From assembly GCA_008477525.1 (NCBI GenBank), contig SPDT01000002.1, positions 496,001 to 560,000 on the forward strand: a stretch of DNA of 64,000 bases. Direction: 5' to 3'. Made by a program: the position numbers and the translations under genes. Below, in pieces: positions 34,416-44,232 of this stretch; the first letter of the stretch is position 1; each line of letters opens with the position of its first letter. Under the pieces are notes generated by a model. That model saw only the letters and a list, made by a program, of their open reading frames with translations, ran no database searches and had not been told where the DNA came from. The DNA is from Hypomyces perniciosus. Its lineage: Eukaryota; Ascomycota; Sordariomycetes; Hypocreales; Hypocreaceae.

Positions 34416-35216
34416 TGTTTGATCGAGTTGATGTTTGGTGGTGCTGAGTTGGGAAATCTTGGGGCATTGGGAGAATATATTCATCTGCATCTGTTGGATT
34501 ATAAGCCATTGCAAATAAATCTTTTGTTAAGATTATGGGAAGCATACGGATTATATACTTCATGGTTGAGCATGCATGAGCAACAGGAAAGCTTAATGAG
34601 CGTTCACGGGCACATCCGGACATTCGGGGCTGATCTTTCATTCTCTTGAACGGACGCTCCGTCTGCCTTGGTATTGCGTCTTCATTAGGAGCGATAGGAT
34701 TTAGTGGCCAGAGATTTCTCTATGTCACTGAAGAGTAAGGGCATGTCGGGTCAAACAGGGACTCATCACAGGTTTCCCGTTGGACCCTGAACTCTTGTTA
34801 ACCCTCCTCCCTGCATTAAGGTAAGTCAAACTCTGGACCAGCTACCAGTCCAAATATCGGGTCATTTTTCCAAAAGTTCATCAATTATAAGTGTTAATAA
34901 GAATTGCCAAGAAGTATGATCTTACCCTTTCTCTTCTTGCCCCATCAGCGACAGTATTGTAATGCTAGCTTGAATGCACCATGAGGCTCTTTTGACTGAA
35001 GAAGGGTGACCCATGAACAGCACAGAGAGTAAAGGCCGTTCTAAGGACGTATTAAGTTTTTTTAGTGCATAAAGCTCACCTATTTACAAAACGCCCTTTA
35101 CCCAACGGACTCTAGAATCGCAAGTCTTGTCAAACCCACCGTCTCAGACGTCTCCGTTCATCTAATGAATCATCACCCCAACCTGGGGGGGGGGGGTCTT
35201 TGTCGCCCGGAATCAT
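34416..35216. other. Spacer between OPT and HNH-like genes
   Basis: No supported gene. A run of consecutive G bases is at about 35186-35197, close to the 3' end of the HNH-like gene; such runs are prone to length error. Confidence 0.55.
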
Positions 35217-36590
35217 CTAGCCACAAAGTCCACACCTGTTTTCCCAAGCTTTTAAAGCCTCAATCTCTCTCTCTCGGTCGAGAACGATCCACAGTGTAAA
35301 GTAATCGGAGACTAAGTTGTCTTGGACACCTGGTTTAGAAACCAGACTCTTCTCATTTTCACCCCTTTCCAGACTCAAAATTTGTAAAGCATGATCAGCC
35401 GACATGCGCGCGAATCTTTGAGCCATCACGATCAATGCAGACGCTCGAGGATAGACTCCAGGAATCACCCATCTCGGCAGTTGTGATACCAGACTTAGCC
35501 ATTCGCCAGGGCCCTTAGTTCTATAAAGGCGCATGAGAGCCGTCGCAAAGGCAAAGTATAAATACCTCTTCGCTGGTCGAAAATCATTGTGGAAGCTCAA
35601 AAGCTTCCCATCAACCTGATGTATTAGGTCATAAGGCCTGTGGAGTGGATCCAGCACGACAATCCTAACGTCGTTGCTATTCTCGACAGGCATAAGTGCA
35701 ATGTCACCATCCTTTATGCATGAGCTATATTCGCGAGCAACGGAAATAGCGCTTTCGGGATTCATCAAGTGTCCCCGATTATCCACGGGTTGCCCAAAAA
35801 GATGTGCCGCTTGTACCTCGCCCATCTCATAAGGGACGAGACGAGCAGGCTCCACGTAACGGTCGAACCACCATCTCCCTTGAATACAGCACCAGATCAG
35901 TGGTTCTGGTGTCGAAACCTTGCTTCCGTAAGCATTGAAGACGGTTTCCCGAAAGCGTTCTTGCGTGGAATCAGTACAGCCCTTGAATAGTGGTAATCTC
36001 GCTGTCGATGGACGTTTCTGCCACTGGGCCAATCTTTCGATGTAATCCCAGTCACAAAGGTGTTTTAGCTGCGAGGAGCGAATGATGTCGTCGACCCATT
36101 CCCCTACCACTTGGCTCTTCTGTTCCTGAAGGACAATGAGATCGCCTTGCATCTGCAAGAGCAAATTTTCTAGACGATCGCGTTCGTAGTCCTTCCGTCT
36201 CGTTTTGACTCCGACGGCGTGGTCAAGCACCTTGAGGTGTTGGTTTGTTGATATGACATCAGCGTCCACAGCTGCAATGTATGCATCGATTTTGTTGCGG
36301 GTTTCTTGAACTAAGAGCGCTGTCCATTTCACCCCCTGCTTCTGGTATTTCTTTGCGGCATCCTGGATAGCCACGTCACTACGGAAAGAGGCATCTAGGA
36401 AGTTGCCCTTCCGTTCTCTTGCTGCTTCATAATACGGCTTGACCTCCTTGTTGTAGACGCCCAGGTCTATTCGGCTGCGGACGTGGGATTTGAAGCAAGG
36501 CGTTTCCCTTGTACCCCCTGGGTCTCTGTCAGATGCATTAGGAGAACTAGGCAGACGCGGAGGATTGAGAGTCTTGCTCAAGTGAGACAT
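35217..36590 (-). CDS. HNH-nuclease-like (HNH_2-type) fungal protein, possibly degenerate
   Basis: A single-exon gene of 457 residues. Residues about 100-185 form a long charged helix, probably coiled coil (VKTRRKDYERDRLENLLLQM). The segment VEPARLVPYEMGEVQAAHLF, then NRGHLMNPESAISVAREY and later DIALMPVE, follows the layout of fungal HNH_2 domain proteins (A-x-x-(L/I)-V-P, a middle LF-G, an N-P-x-(S/N)-x-(I/L) helix, then a strand ending in VLD). The first histidine of the usual A-H-I-V-P block is replaced by arginine (ARLVP), so catalysis is doubtful. Many fungi carry multiple such genes of unknown role. The family call is by pattern memory and needs a profile search. The adjacent genes give no functional hint. 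Confidence 0.6.
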   Translation of the reverse strand: MSHLSKTLNPPRLPSSPNASDRDPGGTRETPCFKSHVRSRIDLGVYNKEVKPYYEAARERKGNFLDASFRSDVAIQDAAKKYQKQGVKWTALLVQETRNKIDAYIAAVDADVISTNQHLKVLDHAVGVKTRRKDYERDRLENLLLQMQGDLIVLQEQKSQVVGEWVDDIIRSSQLKHLCDWDYIERLAQWQKRPSTARLPLFKGCTDSTQERFRETVFNAYGSKVSTPEPLIWCCIQGRWWFDRYVEPARLVPYEMGEVQAAHLFGQPVDNRGHLMNPESAISVAREYSSCIKDGDIALMPVENSNDVRIVVLDPLHRPYDLIHQVDGKLLSFHNDFRPAKRYLYFAFATALMRLYRTKGPGEWLSLVSQLPRWVIPGVYPRASALIVMAQRFARMSADHALQILSLERGENEKSLVSKPGVQDNLVSDYFTLWIVLDREREIEALKAWENRCGLCG

Positions 36591-36871
36591 GTCGGTAAGT
36601 TTTTTAGTAAGTGATGAATGACGAACTGGTGAGATGGTGTGGGAAAGCGGGTGGCGGATTATTTTATATTTTATTTTACTATTATTTGTGCATACCTCAA
36701 AATATATGCTACCATTCCTAAATGTGAGTCACTGCAAGGGAGTCAGGATTTTTCCTTGCGTCTAAACACAAGGCTGGCAGGTGCTTGATGCTTGATGCGA
36801 CTCTAAGCCTGGTCTCAGATTCTGGAAATCATGACATCATTCTCAAGTAAATGTATTGGTGGTGATAAAGA

Positions 36872-38221
36872 CTAGAGCACTTTGAGAAGCCCTCCATAGC
36901 CGTGCCATAAGACCAGAATCAATGCAGCAAGAAAAGATGATGTCCCCGTCAGGATGACTACCCCATCGTATTTACCTGCTGCATAGCTCTCGGGCATTAT
37001 CACCCTCGATGACATCAACGCCGCACTGAGTGGTCCTACCAAGAGATTTCCCACACCTTGCAGAGACACGAATATAGCCCAAGTAGCAAAGACGGTGGAC
37101 GAATCGTCACTTACCGCACGCCCCATAGCCAGGCGCATGGTTCCGAATCCGAATCCGAAAAAGCCGTATATGAGACTGAAGATGGCGAGGAGCGACATTG
37201 ACTTGCCCAGTCCCCAGAGAGCGAAGGATGCGATTGCTGCAATGACGCAGCATACGATGGAGAGAAAATTTACAGGTAAACTTGTGTCTGATAGGTAGCC
37301 GAAGGCGAACTGACCAACGACTTGAGCGATGGACATGAGGGACAGCAGCAAGGCACCGTTGATGGAGGGGATGTTAAACAGCGATGCATATGAGGGTAGG
37401 AATACAATTGGGAAAAAGAAACCAATTCCCTGGACAATAATTGCAGAGGCGTATATCCAAAATAGAGGCCTCTTCAGGAACCCCCAATCAATTCTGGCGA
37501 GGTTGGCCTGGTCGGAGGCAGGCAGGCGACCTTTAAATAGCGGAAGCAGTGGTGCGGTGAGAATGGCTATGGCGACTGCAGACGCCCTCAAGGTTGTTCG
37601 ATGTCCGTATTTCTCCAGAAGCGAATCGATAATAAACGGCATTGCAGCGCCCGTAGCCCCCGATGATGCGGAGATGAGCCCAAACGCCATGCCCTTCCGC
37701 GCCACCCACCACTCATTGACCATACTGACGACAGGCAAAGAGAGAAGCACGAAGCCTAAGCCGTAGAGACCTCCTTGTGTGGCGATGAGGCCGTTGACAG
37801 ACGACGTGAAAGAAGCAGCCAAGAGTCCCAATATGCACATGGGCCAACCAATCCAGATCTGCTGCCGCTGATACTTTGGGAATCGCCTCGCCAGCATGGC
37901 AGAGAATGGCGAGCCGAGACAATAGATACCCTGAACTAAGATACCGATCGTGGGGACGTTCGTGCTGTCGTCCTTGAACTCTGGGAGTTTGGAGTAGTAG
38001 TTTTGGAAGACACCAAAGCACATGGGGAAGCCCCAGAGCAGGGCTTCGAAGATGAAGCCTGCGATGAGAACGGTCCAAGCATCTCGGCCTCCATCCACCG
38101 GCTTTAGCTCTTGGATTGGCCCCCCCTCAGTGTTGCGGTATCCATTTGGTTCATTCTGTTCTGTTTGGGGATACGATGCCAGCTCGAAGTCAGTGGTGAG
38201 TACCTGGTCTATATTGCCCAT
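36872..38221 (-). CDS. MFS monocarboxylate transporter-like protein (MCH type)
   Basis: A single-exon gene of 449 residues with a 45-residue hydrophilic N-terminus and 12 predicted spans. The opening DAWTVLIAGFIFEALLWGFP and then CFGVFQNYY match the fungal monocarboxylate-permease-like branch of MFS. The central segment WWVARKGMAFGLISASSGAT, then AAMPFIIDSLLEKYGHRTTL, is the typical TM4-TM6 region of that branch, and a long loop lies between TM6 and TM7. Yeast Mch proteins of this branch often do not carry monocarboxylates (one takes up riboflavin), so the substrate is open. The C-terminus is short. The gene lies near the OPT transporter, but nothing shows they are co-regulated. Confidence 0.88.
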   Translation of the reverse strand: MGNIDQVLTTDFELASYPQTEQNEPNGYRNTEGGPIQELKPVDGGRDAWTVLIAGFIFEALLWGFPMCFGVFQNYYSKLPEFKDDSTNVPTIGILVQGIYCLGSPFSAMLARRFPKYQRQQIWIGWPMCILGLLAASFTSSVNGLIATQGGLYGLGFVLLSLPVVSMVNEWWVARKGMAFGLISASSGATGAAMPFIIDSLLEKYGHRTTLRASAVAIAILTAPLLPLFKGRLPASDQANLARIDWGFLKRPLFWIYASAIIVQGIGFFFPIVFLPSYASLFNIPSINGALLLSLMSIAQVVGQFAFGYLSDTSLPVNFLSIVCCVIAAIASFALWGLGKSMSLLAIFSLIYGFFGFGFGTMRLAMGRAVSDDSSTVFATWAIFVSLQGVGNLLVGPLSAALMSSRVIMPESYAAGKYDGVVILTGTSSFLAALILVLWHGYGGLLKVL

Positions 38222-39687
38222 CTCGTTGACGATATGATATAAGTTGAGGGGCCGAATTCACACACACAAAAGCATTCAGTTTAAAAAGATATATGAGATC
38301 CATTTAGACTATGCAGTGCCGGTTGTTTGCGGTATTGAGAACGAGTAGAATCCCTGTCGCCAAGGATCTCCTCCGATGACGGCGAGGCTTCCCCGTGAGG
38401 TCCGGAGATAGCATCGCGTCTCGATACGAAGTCCGGAGTGCACTATTTTCTGTAGTGTTTCCATGAGACGATATACTGACATTATATTATCCCTCTTTCA
38501 AGGACAGTGTTGAATGCATCAGTGTGCTTGGCCGTGACTGACATGAGTGCGGGATCATCGTCTGATGTCTGCAATTTGTGGCCTATTTACCTTCATTTGT
38601 TGCTTGAGGCGGAAATAAATAATCGTAAAGGTTGCATTTCCTCCGCCATCACGGAATCGGTCGGGAATAAGTCACTAACAGTGTACATACCTGGATCAAT
38701 GGTCGGGACGACGGACCACTTAGAAACACATCGCGAAGCACGATCTGACATGCCATGATGCTCTCGAGCAGCAGTCACATATGAGTAATACACAGATAAT
38801 AGGGGAAGTTGACAACTGTTTCCTTCCAATCCCTATTGATCTCGCGGTATCTTAACGTGTGGGGCCTTATATTCGTTTTAATTTATACTAGGGGTGCGGA
38901 CAGCAGACCCCCTGAATGTTTCATAGCGCGTGACTTAACCCCACGTTTTGAAGAGGTACATACTACCTTGCTAACTTGCAATAAAGATCCAATAATAACT
39001 AAGAACCAACAACATGAATTATATAATCAGTATAAAATATATATAATATATATTATATAACAATCGTTTTAAGACTTTATATATTTTCTTTAATATATTT
39101 AATACTATTATCAGCACCTTTTTTTATTATTTTTGCAGCCTTTTACATTTTATTTCTTACTTTATGCGATTGTTAATGCTATAAATAACGGTTACACCAG
39201 CGACTCAAGAGACTTGAAAGTACAAGAGCTATCCCGGAACTAACACTAAAAGATTAGTCTCTATAAGTATCACGGCACGGAAAGGCAGGTCAGGGCAAAT
39301 ATCGTTGTTGTGCCGTGGAGAGCGAGAAAGCCCTGAGGCTCTACGGAAAGCTATAGCTAGGAACGCGTTGGGGCCTGGTCACGTGACAGGGCGTCAACAT
39401 CGCGTCACAGTCGGTGCCGTGACAATAAGTAGTAGTACCTTCAGTCCCCACTATATTGTTTCTGCTCCTTTTGATTGGCTCAGAATCGGCTTGGAAGTCA
39501 CGCGCTATGAAACATTCAGGGGGTAAACTGTACTTAGCCTATGGCAATATTCCACGAATTCTGACCGACACCAGAACCTCTCCCCTTCACATACTCCGTA
39601 TATTTTTCCAGTTTATCCCTTGTGAAGGCCTAAAGGGATGTTACAACCTGTCCAACCTCTCATACCCTAAAATACACCGTACTGATC
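38222..39687. other. Spacer with an AT-rich tract
   Basis: No supported gene. An AT-rich block at about 38980-39190, with palindromic runs of TATAATATATATTATA type, is followed by a GC-richer stretch at 39240-39430. The abrupt change suggests an old insertion relic. TACTCCGTA is at 39592-39600, near the RNase H promoter. Confidence 0.5.
38980..39190. repeat. AT-rich block, possible RIP-degraded relic
   Basis: The block is strongly AT-rich compared with its flanks and includes self-complementary TA runs around 39035-39060. RIP, a fungal process that turns repeated C:G into T:A, leaves such islands. No element can be recognised, so the origin is inference. Confidence 0.4.
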
Positions 39688-39836
39688 ATGTCTTTTCGAG
39701 ACCATTATGGTGCTAATACACCATTCGACGAGCTCCCTGAACGCCAGTTCAACCTGGACTACAGCCGGATGCGCCGGCGCATCCGTTGAGCGAACTTGTG
39801 GTTTACAACTCTGAAAAGGAGATATCACAGCTCCAA

Positions 39837-40355
39837 ATGATGCACCCGATTTCCGGCACCCTGAAACCAGACACATCCTCAGTAGTTGTCTTTATTGATG
39901 GTGCCTGTCGCGGCAACGGAACTGCCTCGGCGCGTGCCTCCTGGGGCGTCTACTTTGGACCGCAGTCCCCTTACAACGCGAAGGGCCTTCTAGACCCCTG
40001 TCTTCACCAGACGAGCACCCGCGCGGAGATCGAGGCCTTGTTGCAGGCAATGTTAATCATTAAATTATTCGTCCTCAACAACCTCTCGTTACGAGAGGTC
40101 TACATCATCTCAGATTCGGCTTATCTAGTGATGACAATGTCGGTGTGGCTCGGAGGCTGGATTAGGGACCATGGACGTAATGCTGCAGGGAAAAGGGTAG
40201 CTCACTTCGACATCTTAACGGACATATTAGAGTGGATGGGCGATATAATGAACAGCTCCGATGGTGAAATAAACATCGAGTTCTTGCATGTCTCGCGAGA
40301 GATGAACAGGGAGGCTGACGCGCTCGCCAACCAGGCCTTTGATGCCTTGAGGTGA
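39837..40355 (+). CDS. RNase H family protein
   Basis: Stand-alone ribonuclease H domain, 172 residues from the ATG at 39837, expected to cut the RNA strand of RNA-DNA hybrids. All four metal-binding acids are present: D21 (VFIDGACRGNG), E64 (STRAEIEALL), D93 (IISDSAYLV) and D161 (NREADALAN), with the helix WIRDHGRN between. This form is typical of multicopy fungal RNase H proteins. Those usually extend further upstream with a segment ending in ELVVY. Here ELVVYN is present in the same frame, but the frame has no ATG there. A separate ATG frame at 39688-39789 codes for 33 residues and ends in TGA just beside it. This suggests either a shifted 5' end or a late start. No reverse transcriptase was found nearby. 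Confidence 0.85.
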   Translation: MMHPISGTLKPDTSSVVVFIDGACRGNGTASARASWGVYFGPQSPYNAKGLLDPCLHQTSTRAEIEALLQAMLIIKLFVLNNLSLREVYIISDSAYLVMTMSVWLGGWIRDHGRNAAGKRVAHFDILTDILEWMGDIMNSSDGEINIEFLHVSREMNREADALANQAFDALR

Positions 40356-41003
40356 TGAGGCGAGAAGAGGACAAGCACTGCATATGCTGTAGAATTTCAA
40401 CCTGGGCTGAGGGTACTCTAAAGTTAGCGCTGATATCTGATGTCTGGTCAGACGAAAATGGAAACTTTATAACTGCTTGGGCTCTCGATGTCAATGTCAT
40501 TCCGATTTCATACGTACCAGGCAGCATTCACTAACAGACCTCTTCTTCGAAGCATAGGGTCGACAACAACGGCTGTAATGGTACCATTGCAGCACTTGTT
40601 GTCAACAATCACCTATTTGGCCAACTCCGATGTGCCCATGGCTTGCTCACCTCATTGGCGGCACTGCTGGAAAGTGGAACGACGCATATTAATCCATACA
40701 TACTTGGCGGGGTTTCTCTTAATTCCGGCCGGTATCTTGTCCGATCACGGCGAAGCTCGGCGCCGTCTGACAGCAGAGCTCCGAGATGAGATCGGTATCC
40801 ACGGAGTTGCACTCCATAGCTTCAAAATATTAGTCCCGGTTAGCATCGGAGGGCATTAAACCGCCCTGGTTACCATAATATAGATACGCTGTATATAGAT
40901 GTATCCCGACTCGATCACAAAATCGTTTCTCGTCGTCTTCGCTCCCAACAGGCTGTCCAAGTCTATCATCGTAACATTTCATCCTCTATCTCATTCCTAG
41001 ACT
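40356..41003. other. Spacer with a weak open frame
   Basis: A plus-strand frame at 40488-40859 contains IPAGILSDHGEARRRLTA followed by ELRDEIGI, slightly like a Nudix box, but the key residues are out of register and the adjoining frame is equally open. I do not call a gene. Confidence 0.4.
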
Positions 41004-41495
41004 CTAATTCTTCTTCGTCCCCCTCACAAACTTCGTATGCTGCCCCATCGTAATCACCGTCCTCCTCCCATCCTCCTCCACCTTCTCAATCCTCACCGTC
41101 ACAAACGCCATATTCCCCCCAACCCTCTCCGCCTTGGCCACAATCTCAACTTCATCCCCCACACCCGCACTACTGCTAAGATAGCTGATATGCATATCCA
41201 CACTCGCCCCCGTCGTCTCCCGCAGGTCCCACGACGCGATGGCCAGGCCTGTGGTGAAGTCGATGATGGCGGCTGACACTGCGCCGTGCAGGCCCCCTTT
41301 GCTGTTGACGTGTGTGGACGTGAGCGTGAGACGCGAAGTCACGCAGCCTGCGGTGATGGACTTGTGTGTGATGTTGGACAGGAAGATGCCGTAGATGGTA
41401 CTGTTTTGCTGGAGCCGGTCGGAGAGTGCGTGTATGTGGGCCTCTCTTTTGGCATCGAGATCAGGTGCCTGAGGGTTTTGTTCTTGAGACGCCAT
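41004..41495 (-). CDS. Hotdog-fold thioesterase, PaaI/ACOT13-like
   Basis: Small acyl-CoA thioesterase-like protein of 163 residues, one exon. It would hydrolyse acyl- or aryl-CoA thioesters. The 4HBT core lies at about 55-160. The sequence HVNSKGGLHGAVSAAIIDFT contains the usual N..G..HGG-like substrate-side turn and the central helix with its acidic residue (IID). Strands at ASVDMHISYLSSS and VEIVAKAERVGGNMAFVTV complete the hotdog sheet. Length and layout fit the human ACOT13/Them2 type. No targeting signal is evident. The substrate is unknown. Confidence 0.85.
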   Translation of the reverse strand: MASQEQNPQAPDLDAKREAHIHALSDRLQQNSTIYGIFLSNITHKSITAGCVTSRLTLTSTHVNSKGGLHGAVSAAIIDFTTGLAIASWDLRETTGASVDMHISYLSSSAGVGDEVEIVAKAERVGGNMAFVTVRIEKVEEDGRRTVITMGQHTKFVRGTKKN

Positions 41496-41779
41496 GTTTG
41501 TGAAGTTACTTTTGGTCCTCGCGATGTTAATGTTGGTGGTGCTCTGATGGAATTGTTTGAACTGCGTCTTAATTTCTTTGAGTCAGAGTGAGAGCAAGAA
41601 GTTCGGTTCCCGCTTGGATCCACACTTCTTTTTTTGGTGGAGAATCGGCATCTCACCGCTCATCATCCACTATGCCGATAAAGCAAAGAAGGATTCATCC
41701 ATATATACAAATAAATCAAGGTAAATTACTATATGGCGTTAACATAGATAGCTATTTGTTTCCTCACCACTTCAGGCTA

Positions 41780-44232
41780 TTAAAGCACCATCGCAATCAG
41801 CCAGACAGTGCCAAAGACACCAGCAACGAGGCTGATCTCGAAGCGGGCAGCGGCATTATCTACAACCGGAGGAGTAGTAGGCCGGCTTCCGCCGCCATTG
41901 CCTCCATTGCCTCCAGTAGGCTCTCCGCCGTTACCTCCAGTTGGCTGTTCACCATTACCACCAGTGGGTTGACCTCCATGGCCACTAGTGGGCTGTTCAC
42001 CATTACCACCAGTCGGCTGTTCACCATTGCCATCAGTGGGCTGGCCTCCGTGACCACCGGTTGGGGTTCCGGTGTTACCGCCATCACCACCAGTCTTTGT
42101 GGGGCTTCCGGGTCCGTCGCTGCCGGTCTTTGTGGGTCCGACAGGGCCCGTGTTGCCCGGGGTTGACCCGCTCTCACAGATGGATGAAGACCCATGCTGT
42201 GGCTCGGATGTGGGAGTGACGGGAGGCTTCGTAGGGGTTTCTGTACCACCAGGTCCAGTAGTGGAGCAGTCGCCGGGACTTGGAGGAGCAGTAGCACAAG
42301 CGCATACTAGACAAACCGTTAGAATTGAAGAAGTTGAGGGCAATTGTCCAACTCACCAGAAGAGGCGCCAGTAATGACAGCAGGGAGAGACGCCGGAGGA
42401 CAAGCAGTAGCAACGCAAGGAATTAGCAGCTGGGTCAGGGATTGCTGCACCTCAGGTTTGCATTGACAAGCGTAGTCATGGACATCGCAGTGAACCTTGG
42501 GGGCTGCACTGGAGAAACAAGCCTGGGCGCAAGAGGGGACAGCTGTGCTGGCCACAGGGCCACAGTCAGTAGTGGTTCCAGGCTTGCAAGTGCTTCCTGG
42601 CTTGGAAGTAGTCTGCGGCTTTGACGTATTGGTAGGCTGAGAAGTGGTGCCAGTCTTTGATGTGGTTTCAGGTTGAGAAGAAGAATCCTGACTCGTGGTG
42701 GTTGGCTCCGGTGCTGAAGTGCTCGTTGCAGGACCCGAGGGGCAAGGAGTAGTTGGGTGAGCAGTGACACAGTCGCAAAGAGCACCTACAGCTGGCAGGA
42801 CTTGCAGAGCATCATCGAATCCACAGGCACCAATAACACAGTCGATCGCATTACCTTGGATGATATCCTGGTTCGCGCAATTACATTGGTAATCACCTCT
42901 CACACAAGATGCGTGTGTCACCGCAGCCGATTCAATACACGGCTTAGCGCAGCCAGGTACTGCGTCGGCACTTGGTTGGCAGGGAGAGACGGTATCACAC
43001 GTCGGACCAGTGGTAATAGGGCCAGTAGTTGAGGGTGAGGTCGTGGTTGATGGGGGCTCTTCTGTAGTGTCAGGGGGAGATGTTGTTGATGTAGTCCATG
43101 AAGGTGATGATGTCGTAGTCGCTGGGGCAGAAGTGCATGGAGTTGTTGGGTGAGCTGTAACGCAGTCGCATAAAGAACTGACTGCAGGCAGAACCTGGAG
43201 AGCGGTTTCAAGGCCACAGCCGCCGATGACACACCCGATCGCGTTGCTCTGGATGATGTCCTGGTTGGCGCAATTGCATTGGTAGTCGCCTCTCACACAA
43301 GAGGCGTGTGTCACCGCAGCTGATTCAATGCACGGCTTAGCACAACCAGGTACAGCATCAGCGCTTGGCTGGCAAGGAGACACGCTGTCGCAAGCTGGGC
43401 CGGTAGTGATAGGGCCTGTGGTCGAAGCCGATGTTGTAGTCAACGGTGGCTTCTCTGTAGTGTCAGGGGGTGGTGACGTGGTGGTTTCTGGGGACGAAGT
43501 AGTGGTTTCTGGGGACGACGTGATGGTTTCTGGAGACGACGTGGTAGTTGCCGGAGCTGACGTGCATGGGGTCGTTGGATGGGCAGTCACACAATCGCAG
43601 AGAGCACCAACTGCAGGCAACACCTCAAGAGCAGTATCAAAACCACAGCCGCCAATGACACACTCGATCGCGTTGTTCTGGATGATGTCCTGGTTAGAGC
43701 AATTGCATTGATAATCGCCCCTTGCACAAGATGCGTGAGTTACAGCGGCCGACTCAATGCATGGCTTGGCACAATTGGGGACAGCATCGGCGCTAGGCTG
43801 ACACGGGGAAACCGAATCGCAGGAGCTAGGTCCCGTCGTGATGGGACCAGTTGTAGATGTTGTCGTTGGCGGTTCGGTGGTAACAGGTGGTGCCGTAGTT
43901 GTTGTTGAAGTCGGGCAAGGCTTAGTCGGATGTGATGCAACACAATCGCAGAGAGCGCTGACGGACGGTAGAACTTGAAGAGCGTCCCCAAATTCACAGG
44001 CACTGAGGACACAGTTGAAAGCGGCGCCTTGAATGATCTCCTGCCTGGAGCAGCTGCATTGGTAGTCAGTCGCGGCGGGGCAACCGGCATCCGTCACGAC
44101 TGCAGAGGAGATACAAGGCGCGGCACAGCGAGGGACAGCATCTGCGCTGGGCTGGCATGGTGAGTGGTCGCAAGTTGCCACGGCCAGACGGGCGAGGGCC
44201 AAAAGGCCCACGGCACCAGCAGCGTTTCTCAT
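41780..44232 (-). CDS. Five-CFEM, GPI-anchored cell-wall protein
   Basis: Secreted wall or membrane protein of 800 residues; CFEM proteins often capture heme iron. Exons are 44232-42357 and 42306-41780 (50-bp intron, donor GTGAGT). A signal peptide covers residues 1-20. Five CFEM-like cysteine modules lie at about 21-100, 138-215, 281-358, 412-490 and 556-635. Each keeps the acidic residue before C-x-C that ligates heme iron in Csa2-type domains: D56, D173, D316, D447 and D586. Modules 2-4 are nearly identical (CQPSADAVPxCAKPCIESAA) and share linkers of the STTGPITTGP type. Ser/Thr/Pro linkers suggest O-glycosylation. The C-terminus has eight-residue Gly-Asn-Gly repeats (GGNGEQPT) and a hydrophobic GPI signal. 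Domain 5 is divergent. Direct comparison is with Candida Csa1/Wap1, which also have several CFEM domains. Confidence 0.88.
41895..42066 (-). repeat. Coding minisatellite, 24-bp units
   Basis: About seven imperfect 24-bp units encode the eight-residue repeat (G/D)GNGEQPT or SGHGGQPT near the C-terminus of the CFEM protein. Boundaries are approximate. Such repeats change copy number easily and lengthen the stalk. Confidence 0.75.

Noticed and set aside
40488..40859. Frame with a Nudix-box-like segment (IPAGILSDHGE and ELRDEIGI)
   Set aside because: The spacing of the key E and R residues is off, the conserved arginine is missing, and an adjoining frame is equally open. Too weak without a profile search.
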